Shown in pieces: positions 1 to 5,657 of a stretch of DNA of 7,013 nucleotides; within the stretch, counting starts at the first letter, position 1, and each line of letters opens with the position of its first letter. The position numbers and the translations under genes are program-made. Below the pieces are notes generated by a model. It worked only from the letters and a program-made list of their open reading frames with translations. It was not told where the DNA came from and ran no database searches. The DNA lies in NCBI GenBank assembly GCA_021798075.1, contig JAJZYO010000104.1, positions 1-7,013 on the forward strand. Direction: 5' to 3'. This DNA is from Actinomycetes bacterium. GTDB taxonomy: Bacteria > Actinomycetota > Acidimicrobiia > Acidimicrobiales > Palsa-688.

Positions 1-684
1 TGGGAGCGGCTGGCCTACCATGACTTCCAGTACCACCAGACGTTCCACGTAGCCCATGTAGCCCTCGGTGGCAGCTGGGAGGAGTTCGCGTCCTCGTCAC
101 AGGAGTACCAGGCCAAGGTCCTGAAGGCTGCAATTGAGAGCATGCGCCGGTTCCGTTACCGTCCGGTAGGCGGGGTCTTTCAGTTTATGTTCATGGACTG
201 CTGGCCGTCCGTCACTTGGTCGACGGTCAGTTATGCCAGACGCCCGAAGAAAGGCTACTATGCGCTCCAACAAGCCTACCAACCGGTGCTCGTCGGTGCC
301 GATATCGAGCCCGGGGAAACGTGGATCACATATACTGACCTAGGCTCCCATTGGCGGCCGATTGTCATCGCGCCGTGGCTCATAAACGACACCTGGACCA
401 CCTTTGCAGACGTAACTCTGTATATGCGACTGGTCCCCGAAAGCGGTGATGCCATCATGCTCGCTCAGGTCAACGGCGTCGTCCTCCCAGGGGACTCGGT
501 CGTCGATTTACCGTCGACGAGGCTGTCCCCTCCCCATTGGCCCTCTGGCCCTTGCAGGGTCGAAATGGCTCTCGAGTACAAGGGTGAGGTAGTGAGCCGG
601 AATGTCTATGACGTCCGCTTGCTAACGGAGAACCCCGCACTTGCCGTGCCCCTCGCGGGGAAGACTGGGCCGACGGGACAGTGA
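1..684 (+). CDS. Glycoside hydrolase family 2 (beta-mannosidase-like), C-terminal part; 5' end outside window
   Basis: The frame is open from base 1 to the TGA at 682-684, giving 227 residues; the ATG at 142 is internal, because recognisable family sequence continues upstream of it. Seen: at about residues 59-90 there is an FQFMFMDCWPSVTWS stretch followed by RRPKKGYYAL. This matches the end of the GH2 catalytic barrel, where a 'ND-WP-SW...RPK-YYA' pattern is typical of beta-mannosidases and relatives. Residues from about 95 onward (PVLVGADIEPG..., IAPWLINDTW) look like the C-terminal Ig-like sandwich of these enzymes. Known for the family: retaining hydrolysis of beta-linked glycosides, with two catalytic Glu residues that would lie upstream of this window. 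The substrate (mannoside, glucosaminide or other) cannot be set from this end. Codon use is much less GC-biased at third positions than in the two exported-protein genes, hinting at a different origin. No clear terminator follows the stop. Confidence 0.85.
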   Translation, partial: WERLAYHDFQYHQTFHVAHVALGGSWEEFASSSQEYQAKVLKAAIESMRRFRYRPVGGVFQFMFMDCWPSVTWSTVSYARRPKKGYYALQQAYQPVLVGADIEPGETWITYTDLGSHWRPIVIAPWLINDTWTTFADVTLYMRLVPESGDAIMLAQVNGVVLPGDSVVDLPSTRLSPPHWPSGPCRVEMALEYKGEVVSRNVYDVRLLTENPALAVPLAGKTGPTGQ

Positions 685-721
685 CGTATCCTGAGACAAA
701 CGGCAAGGGCAGCATAGCGGG

Positions 722-856
722 TTAGGGTGCATGCGGAGCGGGCGCCTGGCACCGACGGCTTTTGTGCTGGCGGCCCACGTCCAAGCCGAAGACGTAGCCT
801 GCGTCGGAGCTGACCTCGTGGTGGTCGAGCCCGAGCTGGTCGTACTCGGGGGGCAT
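722..856 (-). pseudogene. Possible IS110-family transposase remnant, N-terminal end only
   Basis: A minus-strand frame from the ATG at 856 to the TAA at 722-724 encodes 44 residues. Residues 21-31 read YVFGLDVGRQH, which resembles the opening beta strand of the DEDD (RuvC-like) domain of IS110-family transposases, where a 'GLDVGK--H' pattern carries the first catalytic Asp. After HK the frame becomes unlike the family. Removing one base from the AAAA run (TTTT at 760-763 on the plus strand) would give HKAVGA, closer to family sequence, so a frameshift is possible. Family transposases are usually 300-400 residues, so nearly all the protein, including the rest of the catalytic site, is missing. 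No good Shine-Dalgarno site precedes the ATG. The match rests on about a dozen residues and could be chance. Confidence 0.33.
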
Positions 857-1012
857 CGGCCAGGCGGTTGGCCTCGCTGAAGGGGTAGCGGCCGAGGTGA
901 GACGCTCAGTGCCGTTCGTGCCTCGACAGTTGTGCGGGGGGGTCCGCCCCGGGGCAGGACGCCGTCGTGGACCGCTCACTCATCCTAGGACTGGAGCGGG
1001 CATGGCGACGGG

Positions 1013-1038
1013 TTCCCCACCGGGGGTGAGATGCTCCG
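1013..1038. repeat. Diverged direct repeat, copy A
   Basis: This copy reads TTCCCCACC, then GGGGGTGAG, AT, GCTCCG. It aligns with copy B at 1172-1196 with two substitutions and two small indels, and both copies share the uninterrupted GGGGGTGAG block. Inside this copy CCCC (1015-1018) and GGGG (1022-1025) can pair around a 3-base loop. The copies lie about 159 bp apart in the gene-poor region. Their function is unknown; they may be parts of an old mobile element. Confidence 0.5.
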
Positions 1039-1171
1039 TTGCACATTGCCGAGGTCCTGGGCGTCAGCACATTTGCCGTATGGTCGGATTACCCCGTCGG
1101 CTGAGCCGGTGCGGTCGGCAGCCGGAACTTGCGGGAAAGGATCCTCTGGGGAGGGGGTCGATCGGAGATGT

Positions 1172-1196
1172 TTCTCCATCTGGGGGTGAGGCTCCG
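1172..1196. repeat. Diverged direct repeat, copy B
   Basis: This copy reads TTCTCCATC, T, GGGGGTGAG, GCTCCG and aligns with copy A at 1013-1038. Just upstream, GGAGA and TCTCC can pair as a short hairpin (about 1164-1177), so both copies begin with the 3' arm or the whole of a small inverted repeat. No third copy with comparable identity was found at regular spacing. Confidence 0.5.
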
Positions 1197-1278
1197 GGCG
1201 AAAGCGTCTACGGGACCGGTCCGTTTGGGATGATGTACCGCGTCCGAGATCCTTGGCTGCGCGGCCGGTACAGCTGCT

Positions 1279-1295
1279 GCCCGATGCTGTCGGGC
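1279..1295 (-). terminator. Weak hairpin downstream of the flavodoxin gene
   Basis: GCCCGA (1279-1284) pairs with TCGGGC (1290-1295) around a 5-base loop, about 40 bases after the flavodoxin stop in its direction of transcription. There is no T run after it, so intrinsic termination is only a possibility; hairpins of this size are common in GC-rich DNA. Confidence 0.22.
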
Positions 1296-1333
1296 CGGGC
1301 CGGCTGGGGCGCACCTCGCCTGTGCTGGCACGC

Positions 1334-1765
1334 TCACGTCGGTCGAGGGGACGCGCAAAGACGCTCTGCCAGCTCCGTGGCGCCCCGCTCGGGGTGTGAG
1401 CGCGGGCTCGCGTTCTCGGCTACGACCGTGGCGCCCTTGGCCTCGAGCGACCGGCGCAAGGTGGCGAGCGTGCCGCGGGGGTTTACCCCGTAGGTACAGA
1501 ACACAGCGGCCGGCTTGCCTCCCATGGCCGGCAGCCGCCCGACTGCCTCGAGAGCGGCCTTGGCCGGCCCGACCTTCACGACGATAAAGCCCTCCACCCA
1601 GGTCCCGATAGCTAGCGCGTCGTGCTTCTCGATGTCCTGTGCGGTGGTCTCGGCCAGGGCTTTGAGCGTGGCGTTCGAGCCCCGTTCGCGCACCGCCGAG
1701 GCTACCGCCTCAGCGGCACGGCGAGTCCGGCCACTACGGCTCTCATAGGCAACGAGCACCTCCAT
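1334..1765 (-). CDS. Flavodoxin-fold protein (flavodoxin domain-containing), 143 aa
   Basis: Residues 3-14, VLVAYESRSGRT, are the first beta strand and the FMN phosphate-binding loop (S9 to T14) typical of flavodoxins. Later segments also fit the fold: IGTWVEGF (about 53-60) in the position of the first isoalloxazine-contacting loop, and VFCTYGVNP with RGTLATLRRSLEAKGATVV (about 88-115) as strand, loop and helix. At 143 residues it has normal short-chain flavodoxin length. Such proteins bind FMN noncovalently and carry electrons in the cytoplasm; the partner here is unknown. The ATG at 1765 is chosen because GGGAGGGA lies 5 bases upstream; the in-frame GTG at 1792 and ATG at 1780 would overlap or precede that site and add residues not expected in the fold. 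It follows the large exported-protein gene on the same strand after a 172-bp gap, so it is probably a separate transcription unit. The last residues (SPRPT) are a short nonconserved-looking tail. Confidence 0.85.
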   Translation of the reverse strand: MEVLVAYESRSGRTRRAAEAVASAVRERGSNATLKALAETTAQDIEKHDALAIGTWVEGFIVVKVGPAKAALEAVGRLPAMGGKPAAVFCTYGVNPRGTLATLRRSLEAKGATVVAENASPRSHPERGATELAERLCASPRPT

Positions 1766-1770
1766 GGGCT

Positions 1771-1778
1771 TCCCTCCC
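1771..1778 (-). promoter_or_regulatory. Shine-Dalgarno site fixing the flavodoxin start
   Basis: On the minus strand GGGAGGGA ends 5 bases before the ATG at 1765. It is a near-ideal ribosome binding site, and it decides for this ATG over two upstream in-frame alternatives (GTG 1792, ATG 1780). Confidence 0.75.
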
Positions 1779-1874
1779 ATGCTCAGGGTCACCCACGGGC
1801 GAGTCGGTGCGACCGGCCCTAAGTGGCCACCTTGCCACCATCTGTCTGAGCGACAATACCCGACCAGCGTGCCG

Positions 1875-1916
1875 GGCCCCTCTTTGTCGGATGGGGGCCT
1901 CCACGGCTTGCGCCGT
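1875..1916 (-). terminator. Tandem hairpins after the large exported-protein gene
   Basis: Reading the minus strand after the TAA at 1938-1940, the first hairpin is ACGGC-GCAA-GCCGT (1916-1903), a 5-bp stem capped by a GNRA-type tetraloop, about 21 bases past the stop. The second pairs GGCCCC (1899-1894) with GGGGCC (1880-1875) around a 13-base loop. Neither is followed by a U run. They are candidates for a U-poor terminator or 3'-end stabiliser separating this gene from the flavodoxin gene. Confidence 0.33.
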
Positions 1917-1937
1917 ACCTCCCGAGTTCGCCGGCCT

Positions 1938-4900
1938 TTAGACCTTGGGTGGCGTGCAGGTCTTCGAAGTGCAGGTTGTCGTCCCTGTGGTCGTGCTGCT
2001 CTTTAGCCCAACCTTCAGAGTGAAGGACCTTGTCGCCACCCTCCCCTTCGAGCCGGTCAAGTGCACCGCGAAGGAGAAGGAGCCGGCCTCGGTCGGCTTG
2101 CCGGCGATCGTAGCTTTGGCCCCGTACCAGGGCTTTTGCGAGTAGACGGCGAGGCCGAGGCCTGGTGGCAGCTTGCCTGCGCTGACCTCCCAGCGAAAAG
2201 ACGGGGACCCCGTACCGCTTTCGTACAGCTGCGCCGAATAGGACGAGCCGACCGTCGCGGCCGGCAGGCTCGCGGGCTCGACAGTGAGCGGCTCCTGGGC
2301 TTGCACCGTGACCGACATCCCGGTGCTGGCCGTGGCCCCCAGGGCGTCGGTCACCACCACCACGAAGTGGTACGTCCCGGCGCTGCTCGGGGCGCCCGAG
2401 ATCACCCCGCTCGTTCGGTCCAGGGAGAGCCCGGGTGGGAGCGCGCCGCACCCTTGGCAGTGGTCCACTTCCCAGGAATAGGGGGCGGCCCCTCCGCTCC
2501 GCCATGTCGAGAGGTCCCAGTGGAACTGCTCACCACTGATGGCTTCTTGCGCCGTCTGGTTGGCGAGCGCGAGCCTCGGCACGATGTCGACCGAGAGCGG
2601 CCCCGAGCTTTCCGAGGTGTAGTCGTCCCAAGCCTGGAGCTCGAAGGGGTACGAGCCGCTAGAGGGCACCGGCCCGAAGGTGTACAAGGTGGGCGGGCTA
2701 CCGGGGCTCGTGCTCGTCGGCGGGCTGTAGGAGACCCCCAGCCACTCGGTCGCCTGCGAATTGCCCTGCAGGTCCCAGGTCACCCCGCCCACGCCGCCGG
2801 TCGTGAAGAAAGGCAGCAAGAAGGCCTTCTCTTCGGCGAACCCCACCCCGCTCTCGTAGTAGAAGGTGGAGGTGCGCCCCTGCTCCCCCAACAATAGAGG
2901 TGGCGCCACGTCGATCGTGCAGTCGAAGGCGTTGCCGCCGACGACCTGCAGCGTGAACTGGTAGACGCCCTCAGACCCGCTCGCCGGTGAGCCGGCAAGT
3001 TCGATGTACCCGCCTACTGACTGCGGGCTCATGCCGTTTGGGAAGCTGCCGGAGGTCACCTTGGCGTGGGCCCCCGGGACCAGTTGGCAGTCGAGGATGC
3101 TCGGGCCGTCGCACTGCTCGAGGTCCGGCGCCAAGAGGGGCTGGCCCACCTCCGCGACCGGGAAGGACCAGGTGTACTGGTTCTCGGTGTACTGCTCGGT
3201 CACGACGAACAGGACGTAGGAGGTCATGAAGTTGACCTCGGTGCCGAGGCCTACGTCGGAGACCTGCACCTCGGGGTCGACGGAGAAATAAGAGGCGGTG
3301 CCGCCCGTGGTGGCCCCGTTCCAGGTGAAGACCGACTGATGGAGGGTCACCGACAGGCCCGTGCCCTCCACGCTCATGAGCGCGTTGGCTGCGGCGAGGG
3401 CACAGCCGGCACCAGCGGGCCCGTACTGGGGCGTGTCGATGCAGTTCTGCTGGGCCCCGTTCAACCCCGACCAGAGCTGGTTGGCGTAGGAAAGGACGGC
3501 CGAGGTCACGGTGCCGGCGTCGCCCAGCGGTACGACGGACTGGAAGGTGGAGAGGCACGTGCTCAGGGTGTCGGTGCCCGGCTGCATCGAGGAGTTGACA
3601 TCGGAAGGAGCGCAGGAGCCGCCCACCCCAGAGATCCCATAGGTCATGTCGACGCTGTCCACGATGGCCTTGACGGAGACCGTCGACGCCACGCCGCTCG
3701 GCGCTTGCGAGGTGTAGGACAGCTCCGTCGGCTGGTCCGCCTCCCCGCCGGCGTTGCCGAACACGGTGGTGCCGACCGAGGCGATGCCGCCACCGGGGTT
3801 GTTGTCCTGCTGGGGGCCGGCGGTGCACGAGCCGAGGGGGAAGCCGCCGAGATAGCTCGGGGCGTGGGGGACGTTGCACCAGGTTGAGGTGTTCATCCCG
3901 CCGGCGAGGCCCTGCCCCCTCACCCCGTAGACGGTGGTGATGGTCTCCGATACAGGCTGGGCAGTGCCCGAACCTCCCGACCCGCTGTTGCCCCCGCTGC
4001 CACCGCCGCCACCGCCGCCGTTGCCACCACAGTTGGGGCCGCAGATCACCATGGGGATGGCGCCGCCGAGGACCAAGGTGTGGCCGGGGCCCTGGCGGAC
4101 CGACAGCCCGAACGCTTGGGAAAAGGCTTTTACCGGCACGAGGAGGACGCGCCCCGCGAAAACCGGCGCCGCCCCGCCCGCCTCGGTACGGCCGTTCACG
4201 GCGTAGCGACGGTTGCGGAGCTGCAACGTCACTTCGCTTCGCGCCGTCGCCAGGCGCAGTTGGTGGGTCGAAGCGTCCCACCGGCCGCGCGCCCCGGTGA
4301 GGAACTCGAGGACGCCGACCGGCGCGAGCACTGTCCCGTCGACGAGGGCCGGGGCGGCACCCAATCGCACGGCGTGCTTGCCGATCTCGGCGAGCCGCGA
4401 GCCCACGGTGAGCTCTACGGTCGTGCCGGGCGGGGCTCCCGCGTACTTCACGCGGGCGGTGGCCCTCGCCTGCACCCGCACCAGGGCGCTGGCGGCAGCC
4501 CCTGACCCGGTGAGGAGGAGCACGTAGTAGAGGTGCCCTTCGACGAGGCCGCTGCTGGCTTCGGCTGCCACGCCAGTTGGCGCCCAGCGCGTGGCTTTCG
4601 CGCCTATGACCGGGCCCGAGGAGGTGGAGCCGTAGCCGATGAGCGTGACCGAGCCGGCCAACGTGCCGAAGTCCCTACCGAGCGCAAGGAGCCTCGGTGC
4701 CGGCGAGGCGCTCGGGCCGGCACTGACGTGGGCGCTCGTGATCACGGGCGCCTGGCCCGGCTGGAGGACCGATCGAGGCGCGAGCTCCCAGGTCCCGTAG
4801 GCGCACTCGGGGCCCTGGAGCCCGTCGTGCAAGAAGAACTCGCCATGGAAGGAAAAGACGTTGATGCTCGCCCCGTTGAGGCACGCGTAGGGCGAGCCCG

Positions 4901-5144
4901 CCAGGTTCACGTGCAGCGTGGCCTGGCCGGCCATGGTCCCGATGTCCTCCATGGTCAGGTTGAGGAGGTGGACGAGGTCGTAGGTCTTCCCGGTGGTGAG
5001 GCCCGAGGCGCTCGTCGAGCTCACCGTCGCCGTGTAGGGCCAAAGCGGCGGGCTCTCAGCCGCTCGGGCTGTCCCAGCCTGCGCGCTGGCGAGGAGAAAC
5101 GTGCTGGCCACGAGAGCTGAAGCGAACCTAAAACTGGTGCGCAC
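1938..5144 (-). CDS. Large exported protein with copper amine oxidase N-like stalk domain and He_PIG/Ig-like domains, 1068 aa
   Basis: Residues 1-28 form a Sec signal peptide: basic MRTSFR start, hydrophobic core, likely cut after AGTARA. Residues 30-230 look beta-rich and Ig/IPT-like. About 250-360 matches the copper amine oxidase N-terminal-like (stalk) domain as two repeats: APALVDGTVLAPVGVLEFL with GRWDASTHQLRL, then YAVNGR, APVFAGRVLLVPVKAFSQAFG. A Gly/Ser linker (about 368-394) opens with CGPNC. Residues 395-745, with nine Cys, match nothing I recognise. About 750-855 is Ig-like. Two He_PIG (putative Ig) domains follow: LPPGLSLDRTSGVISGAPSSAG (split here, about 902-923) and LPPGLGL...IAGKPTEAGSFSF (about 992-1025). 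The Thr-rich tail ends CTSKTCTPPKV. There is no LPXTG motif or C-terminal membrane helix, so the protein is probably released or loosely wall-bound. Binding, adhesion or scaffolding is inferred; no catalytic motif is seen. GTG 5144 is preferred to the in-frame TTG 5159 because GGGGAGG sits between them. Divergent from the gene at 5658. Confidence 0.85.
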   Translation of the reverse strand: MRTSFRFASALVASTFLLASAQAGTARAAESPPLWPYTATVSSTSASGLTTGKTYDLVHLLNLTMEDIGTMAGQATLHVNLAGSPYACLNGASINVFSFHGEFFLHDGLQGPECAYGTWELAPRSVLQPGQAPVITSAHVSAGPSASPAPRLLALGRDFGTLAGSVTLIGYGSTSSGPVIGAKATRWAPTGVAAEASSGLVEGHLYYVLLLTGSGAAASALVRVQARATARVKYAGAPPGTTVELTVGSRLAEIGKHAVRLGAAPALVDGTVLAPVGVLEFLTGARGRWDASTHQLRLATARSEVTLQLRNRRYAVNGRTEAGGAAPVFAGRVLLVPVKAFSQAFGLSVRQGPGHTLVLGGAIPMVICGPNCGGNGGGGGGGSGGNSGSGGSGTAQPVSETITTVYGVRGQGLAGGMNTSTWCNVPHAPSYLGGFPLGSCTAGPQQDNNPGGGIASVGTTVFGNAGGEADQPTELSYTSQAPSGVASTVSVKAIVDSVDMTYGISGVGGSCAPSDVNSSMQPGTDTLSTCLSTFQSVVPLGDAGTVTSAVLSYANQLWSGLNGAQQNCIDTPQYGPAGAGCALAAANALMSVEGTGLSVTLHQSVFTWNGATTGGTASYFSVDPEVQVSDVGLGTEVNFMTSYVLFVVTEQYTENQYTWSFPVAEVGQPLLAPDLEQCDGPSILDCQLVPGAHAKVTSGSFPNGMSPQSVGGYIELAGSPASGSEGVYQFTLQVVGGNAFDCTIDVAPPLLLGEQGRTSTFYYESGVGFAEEKAFLLPFFTTGGVGGVTWDLQGNSQATEWLGVSYSPPTSTSPGSPPTLYTFGPVPSSGSYPFELQAWDDYTSESSGPLSVDIVPRLALANQTAQEAISGEQFHWDLSTWRSGGAAPYSWEVDHCQGCGALPPGLSLDRTSGVISGAPSSAGTYHFVVVVTDALGATASTGMSVTVQAQEPLTVEPASLPAATVGSSYSAQLYESGTGSPSFRWEVSAGKLPPGLGLAVYSQKPWYGAKATIAGKPTEAGSFSFAVHLTGSKGRVATRSFTLKVGLKSSTTTGTTTCTSKTCTPPKV
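4000..4017. repeat. Tandem 9-base repeat within the Gly-linker coding sequence
   Basis: CCACCGCCG occurs twice in tandem (4000-4008 and 4009-4017) and is flanked by similar CCG/CCACC units. On the minus strand it encodes part of the poly-Gly stretch of the large exported protein. Such short repeats can expand or contract by slippage in multiples of three codons, changing linker length without a frameshift. Confidence 0.7.
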
Positions 5145-5150
5145 TTCTTG

Positions 5151-5157
5151 CCTCCCC
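5151..5157 (-). promoter_or_regulatory. Shine-Dalgarno site fixing the GTG start of the large exported protein
   Basis: On the minus strand GGGGAGG lies 6 bases before the GTG at 5144. It lies inside the longer frame that would start at the TTG at 5159, so the GTG start is favoured; this start also leaves a standard Sec signal peptide. Confidence 0.75.
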
Positions 5158-5182
5158 AACTTTCCCCGGCTTCACCCGGCGT

Positions 5183-5211
5183 GATGTAAAGGGGTCGTGC
5201 GAGCCTTCCAA
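5183..5211 (-). promoter_or_regulatory. Candidate sigma-70-type promoter for the large exported protein
   Basis: On the minus strand TTGGAA (5211-5206) and TACATC (5188-5183) are separated by exactly 17 bases. They match the -35 consensus at 4 of 6 and the -10 consensus at 3 of 6 positions. The predicted transcript would begin near 5176, leaving a leader of about 30 bases before the GTG. Spacing and position are good but the -10 match is weak. Confidence 0.33.
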
Positions 5212-5229
5212 GAGAGCGGCTTCGTCCAG

Positions 5230-5267
5230 CCCGGGCGAGCCGGCCGTTGCCGGTTCCCTCGCCCGGG
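5230..5267. other. Nested inverted repeat (long hairpin) between the divergent genes
   Basis: CCCGGGCGAG (5230-5239) is perfectly complementary to CTCGCCCGGG (5258-5267). Inside it CCGGC (5240-5244) pairs with GCCGG (5249-5253) around a CGTT loop, leaving TTCC (5254-5257) as a one-sided bulge. That gives 15 G/C-rich pairs in 38 bases. It lies upstream of the minus-gene promoter candidate, so it may be a DNA-level regulatory site or part of a plus-strand leader rather than a terminator. Confidence 0.6.
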
Positions 5268-5516
5268 GTCCCCTCGGGCTCCCCGGGTCGTATTGACGGC
5301 CGAGCGAGCCGGGACTTGCCCCCTCTCCGAACCTTGCCCCTGGCCCCTCCTGCAATAGCCTCCAATTGGCTGCAGCTGGCCCGATATTACCAGGTCGGGT
5401 ACGCACATCTGGACATGCGCGCTCGAGGGGTGCTTCCTTTTCGGGGCGGCGGCACGAAATGGCGCATTACGGGGGCCCCAGGTCCGTCTCTCGCTGGTGG
5501 GTGTGGTAGTTGGGTA

Positions 5517-5522
5517 TTGACA
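5517..5522 (+). promoter_or_regulatory. Consensus -35 hexamer TTGACA, promoter uncertain
   Basis: TTGACA is a perfect -35 match on the plus strand, but 16-18 bases downstream there is only TTTGAG/TTGAGA, a poor -10. If used, it would give a leader of about 105 bases containing the two overlapping hairpins at 5581-5614. Confidence 0.2.
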
Positions 5523-5580
5523 TTGCATGCCGAAGAAATTTGAGAAAACAGCAACGAGGCGCCGTCCCATTTCAGCCAAG

Positions 5581-5614
5581 GGCGGCACTCGGCGCCCGCC
5601 GCCGACAAAGGCGG
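5581..5614 (+). promoter_or_regulatory. Two mutually exclusive hairpins in the presumed leader of the plus-strand gene
   Basis: GGCGGC (5581-5586) can pair with GCCGCC (5598-5603). The same 3' arm, CCGCC (5599-5603), can instead pair with GGCGG (5610-5614) around a GACAAA loop. Only one can form at a time. They end about 43 bases before the ATG at 5658, where a regulated RNA leader could act, but no known riboswitch class is recognised. Confidence 0.3.
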
Positions 5615-5657
5615 TTGCAGACTGTAACGGGCGCGCCGGCTTGGCGTCGTGTCATCG

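Larger units (their letters stand above)
685..1333. other. Gene-poor scar region of 649 bp
   Basis: No frame on either strand here has both a credible ribosome binding site and recognisable protein sequence; the longer open frames are Arg/Pro/Gly-rich, as expected for chance frames in GC-rich DNA. What can be seen: a short IS110-like N-terminal remnant on the minus strand (722-856); a run of seven G at 936-942 with a 5-bp hairpin (935-939 with 947-951); a CCCC-ACC-GGGG hairpin at 1015-1025; a diverged direct repeat pair; the 10-bp perfect palindrome GGACCGGTCC at 1213-1222; and a 6-bp hairpin at 1279-1295. This mixture suggests a decayed mobile element or insertion scar between the GH2 gene and the flavodoxin gene. 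Confidence 0.5.
5145..5657. other. Divergent intergenic control region of 513 bp
   Basis: This gap separates two divergent exported-protein genes. It contains a ribosome binding site and a promoter candidate for the minus gene, a nested hairpin (5230-5267), a lone -35-like TTGACA (5517-5522), and two overlapping hairpins (5581-5614) just upstream of the plus gene. Open frames across it give Pro/Arg-rich products without ribosome binding sites and are taken as chance. The middle (about 5270-5510) shows no recognisable riboswitch, small RNA or gene. Confidence 0.6.

Noticed and set aside
1030..1104. A short plus-strand frame reading LHIAEVLGVSTFAVW, like a helix-turn-helix
   Set aside because: It is only 24 codons between stops, has no proper start or ribosome binding site, and nothing continues it in another frame; chance or an unreadable relic.
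1011..1240. Resemblance of several segments (TTCCCCACC...GGGGGTGAG and similar) to type I-E CRISPR repeats
   Set aside because: The TGAG or TGAT ends fall 75, 85 and 44 bases apart, not at a constant period, and the repeats are too diverged and lack the full stem; no array is supported and no cas gene is present.
897..1493. A 198-codon open frame on the plus strand
   Set aside because: Composition is Arg/Gly/Pro-rich, it overlaps the 3' part of the flavodoxin gene antisense, has no ribosome binding site and no recognisable domain.
1819..2505. A long minus-strand frame overlapping the end of the exported-protein gene
   Set aside because: It lies in another frame of a well-supported gene, is Arg/Gly-rich and has no domain; a shadow frame of GC-rich DNA.
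2061..2897. A 278-codon antisense frame inside the exported-protein gene
   Set aside because: Low-complexity Arg/Gly/Ala-rich product without ribosome binding site or known motif.
2971..4281. A 436-codon minus-strand frame inside the exported-protein gene
   Set aside because: Arg/Pro/Gly-rich translation typical of an alternative frame; the real frame has a signal peptide and recognisable domains.
5145..5340. Possible c-di-AMP or c-di-GMP riboswitch ahead of the large exported protein
   Set aside because: Isolated pieces such as GGGTGAA occur on the minus strand, but the conserved cores of these classes could not be aligned in order.
5247..5543. A 98-codon plus-strand frame in the divergent intergenic region
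   Set aside because: No ribosome binding site, runs through the nested hairpin and the -35-like site, and its translation shows no recognisable motif.
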